Shown: one piece after another, positions 6,725-6,920 of the stretch
Numbering within the stretch: the stretch's first letter is position 1
Layout of the letters: each line of letters begins with the position of its first letter
Assembly: GCA_001830475.1 (NCBI GenBank)
Contig: MIAC01000154.1
Location: forward strand, 1-6,920
Direction of reading: 5' to 3'
Length of the DNA: 6,920 nt
Origin: Rhodospirillales bacterium RIFCSPLOWO2_12_FULL_67_15
GTDB taxonomy: Bacteria > Pseudomonadota > Alphaproteobacteria > Rhodospirillales > 2-12-FULL-67-15
Made by a program: the position numbers and the translations under genes
Notes under the pieces: model-generated
What the model was told of the DNA's origin: nothing
What the model saw: only the letters and a program-made list of their open reading frames with translations
Databases searched by the model: none

Positions 6725-6920
6725 ATGTCATCTCCGACCTACACGTCCAAGTCCGGCAAGTCCCCCAGCTACTTCCGGTATCAGGAGGGGGAACATACCT
6801 GGGGCGATCTCCAGGAAAACATCTTCCAGGCGGGCTGGTCGCACAAATGCCCGGTCTACGTGCACCGCGCGCCGCCCTGCCAGGGAAGCTGCCCCTCGGG
6901 GCACGACATCCGCGGCTGGC
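6725..6920 (+). CDS. Second DsrL-like iron-sulfur flavoprotein, 3' partial (N-terminus only)
   Basis: Sixty-five codons of a gene are visible before the window ends; the frame stays open to the edge. The peptide starts MSSPTYTSKSGKSPSYFRYQ and carries NIFQAGWSHKCPVYVHR and then PCQGSCPSGHDIRGW, with C42, C52 and C56 matching C41, C51 and C55 of the upstream DsrL. Over residues 12-65 it aligns without gaps to residues 11-64 of the first copy, with 39 of 54 identical. The first 11 residues are unrelated. This is therefore the N-terminal Fe-S region of a DsrL paralogue, in the place where dsrJ follows dsrL in A. vinosum. Whether it is full length, has FAD and NAD(P)H sites, or belongs to another DsrL subgroup cannot be seen. 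It has its own ribosome site and no stop or frameshift, so it looks like a live gene. Confidence 0.85.
   Translation, partial: MSSPTYTSKSGKSPSYFRYQEGEHTWGDLQENIFQAGWSHKCPVYVHRAPPCQGSCPSGHDIRGW

Noticed and set aside
6725..6920. The second dsrL start as an assembly duplicate or pseudogene fragment
   Set aside because: It differs from the first copy throughout, with mostly silent changes in the conserved block, has a different N-terminal leader and its own ribosome site, and shows no stop or frameshift up to the window edge.

Overview
The window is a densely packed, all-plus-strand section of a dsr (dissimilatory sulfur metabolism) operon of the oxidative, 'reverse' type. Gene order is dsrB (5' end outside the window), dsrE, dsrF, dsrH, dsrC, dsrM, dsrK, dsrL, then the start of a second dsrL-like gene cut by the right edge. 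The presence of dsrEFH and dsrL, together with the lack of dsrD between dsrB and dsrE, points to a sulfur oxidizer rather than a sulfate reducer. The sequence is GC-rich with strong G/C preference at third codon positions. Gene order and protein motifs resemble the Allochromatium vinosum dsrABEFHCMKLJOP... operon. I infer a proteobacterium, plausibly an alphaproteobacterium of the Rhodospirillales type, but the sequence alone does not fix the taxon.

Layout: nt 2-835 is the C-terminal three quarters of DsrB, the siroheme/Fe-S sulfite reductase beta subunit. Nt 873-1962 holds the DsrEFH sulfurtransferase subunits, with the key cysteines present in DsrE (C78) and DsrH (C18). Nt 1995-2327 is DsrC, the sulfur-carrier protein with the two-cysteine C-terminal arm. 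Nt 2391-4665 encodes DsrM (NarI-like membrane cytochrome b) and DsrK (HdrD-like Fe-S protein with a CCG domain), the core of the quinone-linked DsrMKJOP complex. Nt 4694-6646 is DsrL, an Fe-S flavoprotein NAD(P)H oxidoreductase. At nt 6725 a second DsrL-type reading frame begins where dsrJ is expected from the A. vinosum order.

Working model, from family knowledge: DsrEFH passes persulfide sulfur to DsrC. Sulfur delivered by DsrC is oxidised by DsrAB, with DsrL accepting the electrons and reducing NAD(P)+. The product DsrC-trisulfide is handled by DsrMK(JOP), with electrons going to the quinone pool.

Most of the window is ordinary dsr operon. The part worth a second look is the tandem dsrL arrangement: two diverged copies (39 of 54 residues identical over the visible N-terminal block) separated by the longest intergenic gap in the window. 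Smaller points are a purine-only tract deciding the dsrC start, a GC hairpin behind dsrC, and a shortened loop in DsrE.
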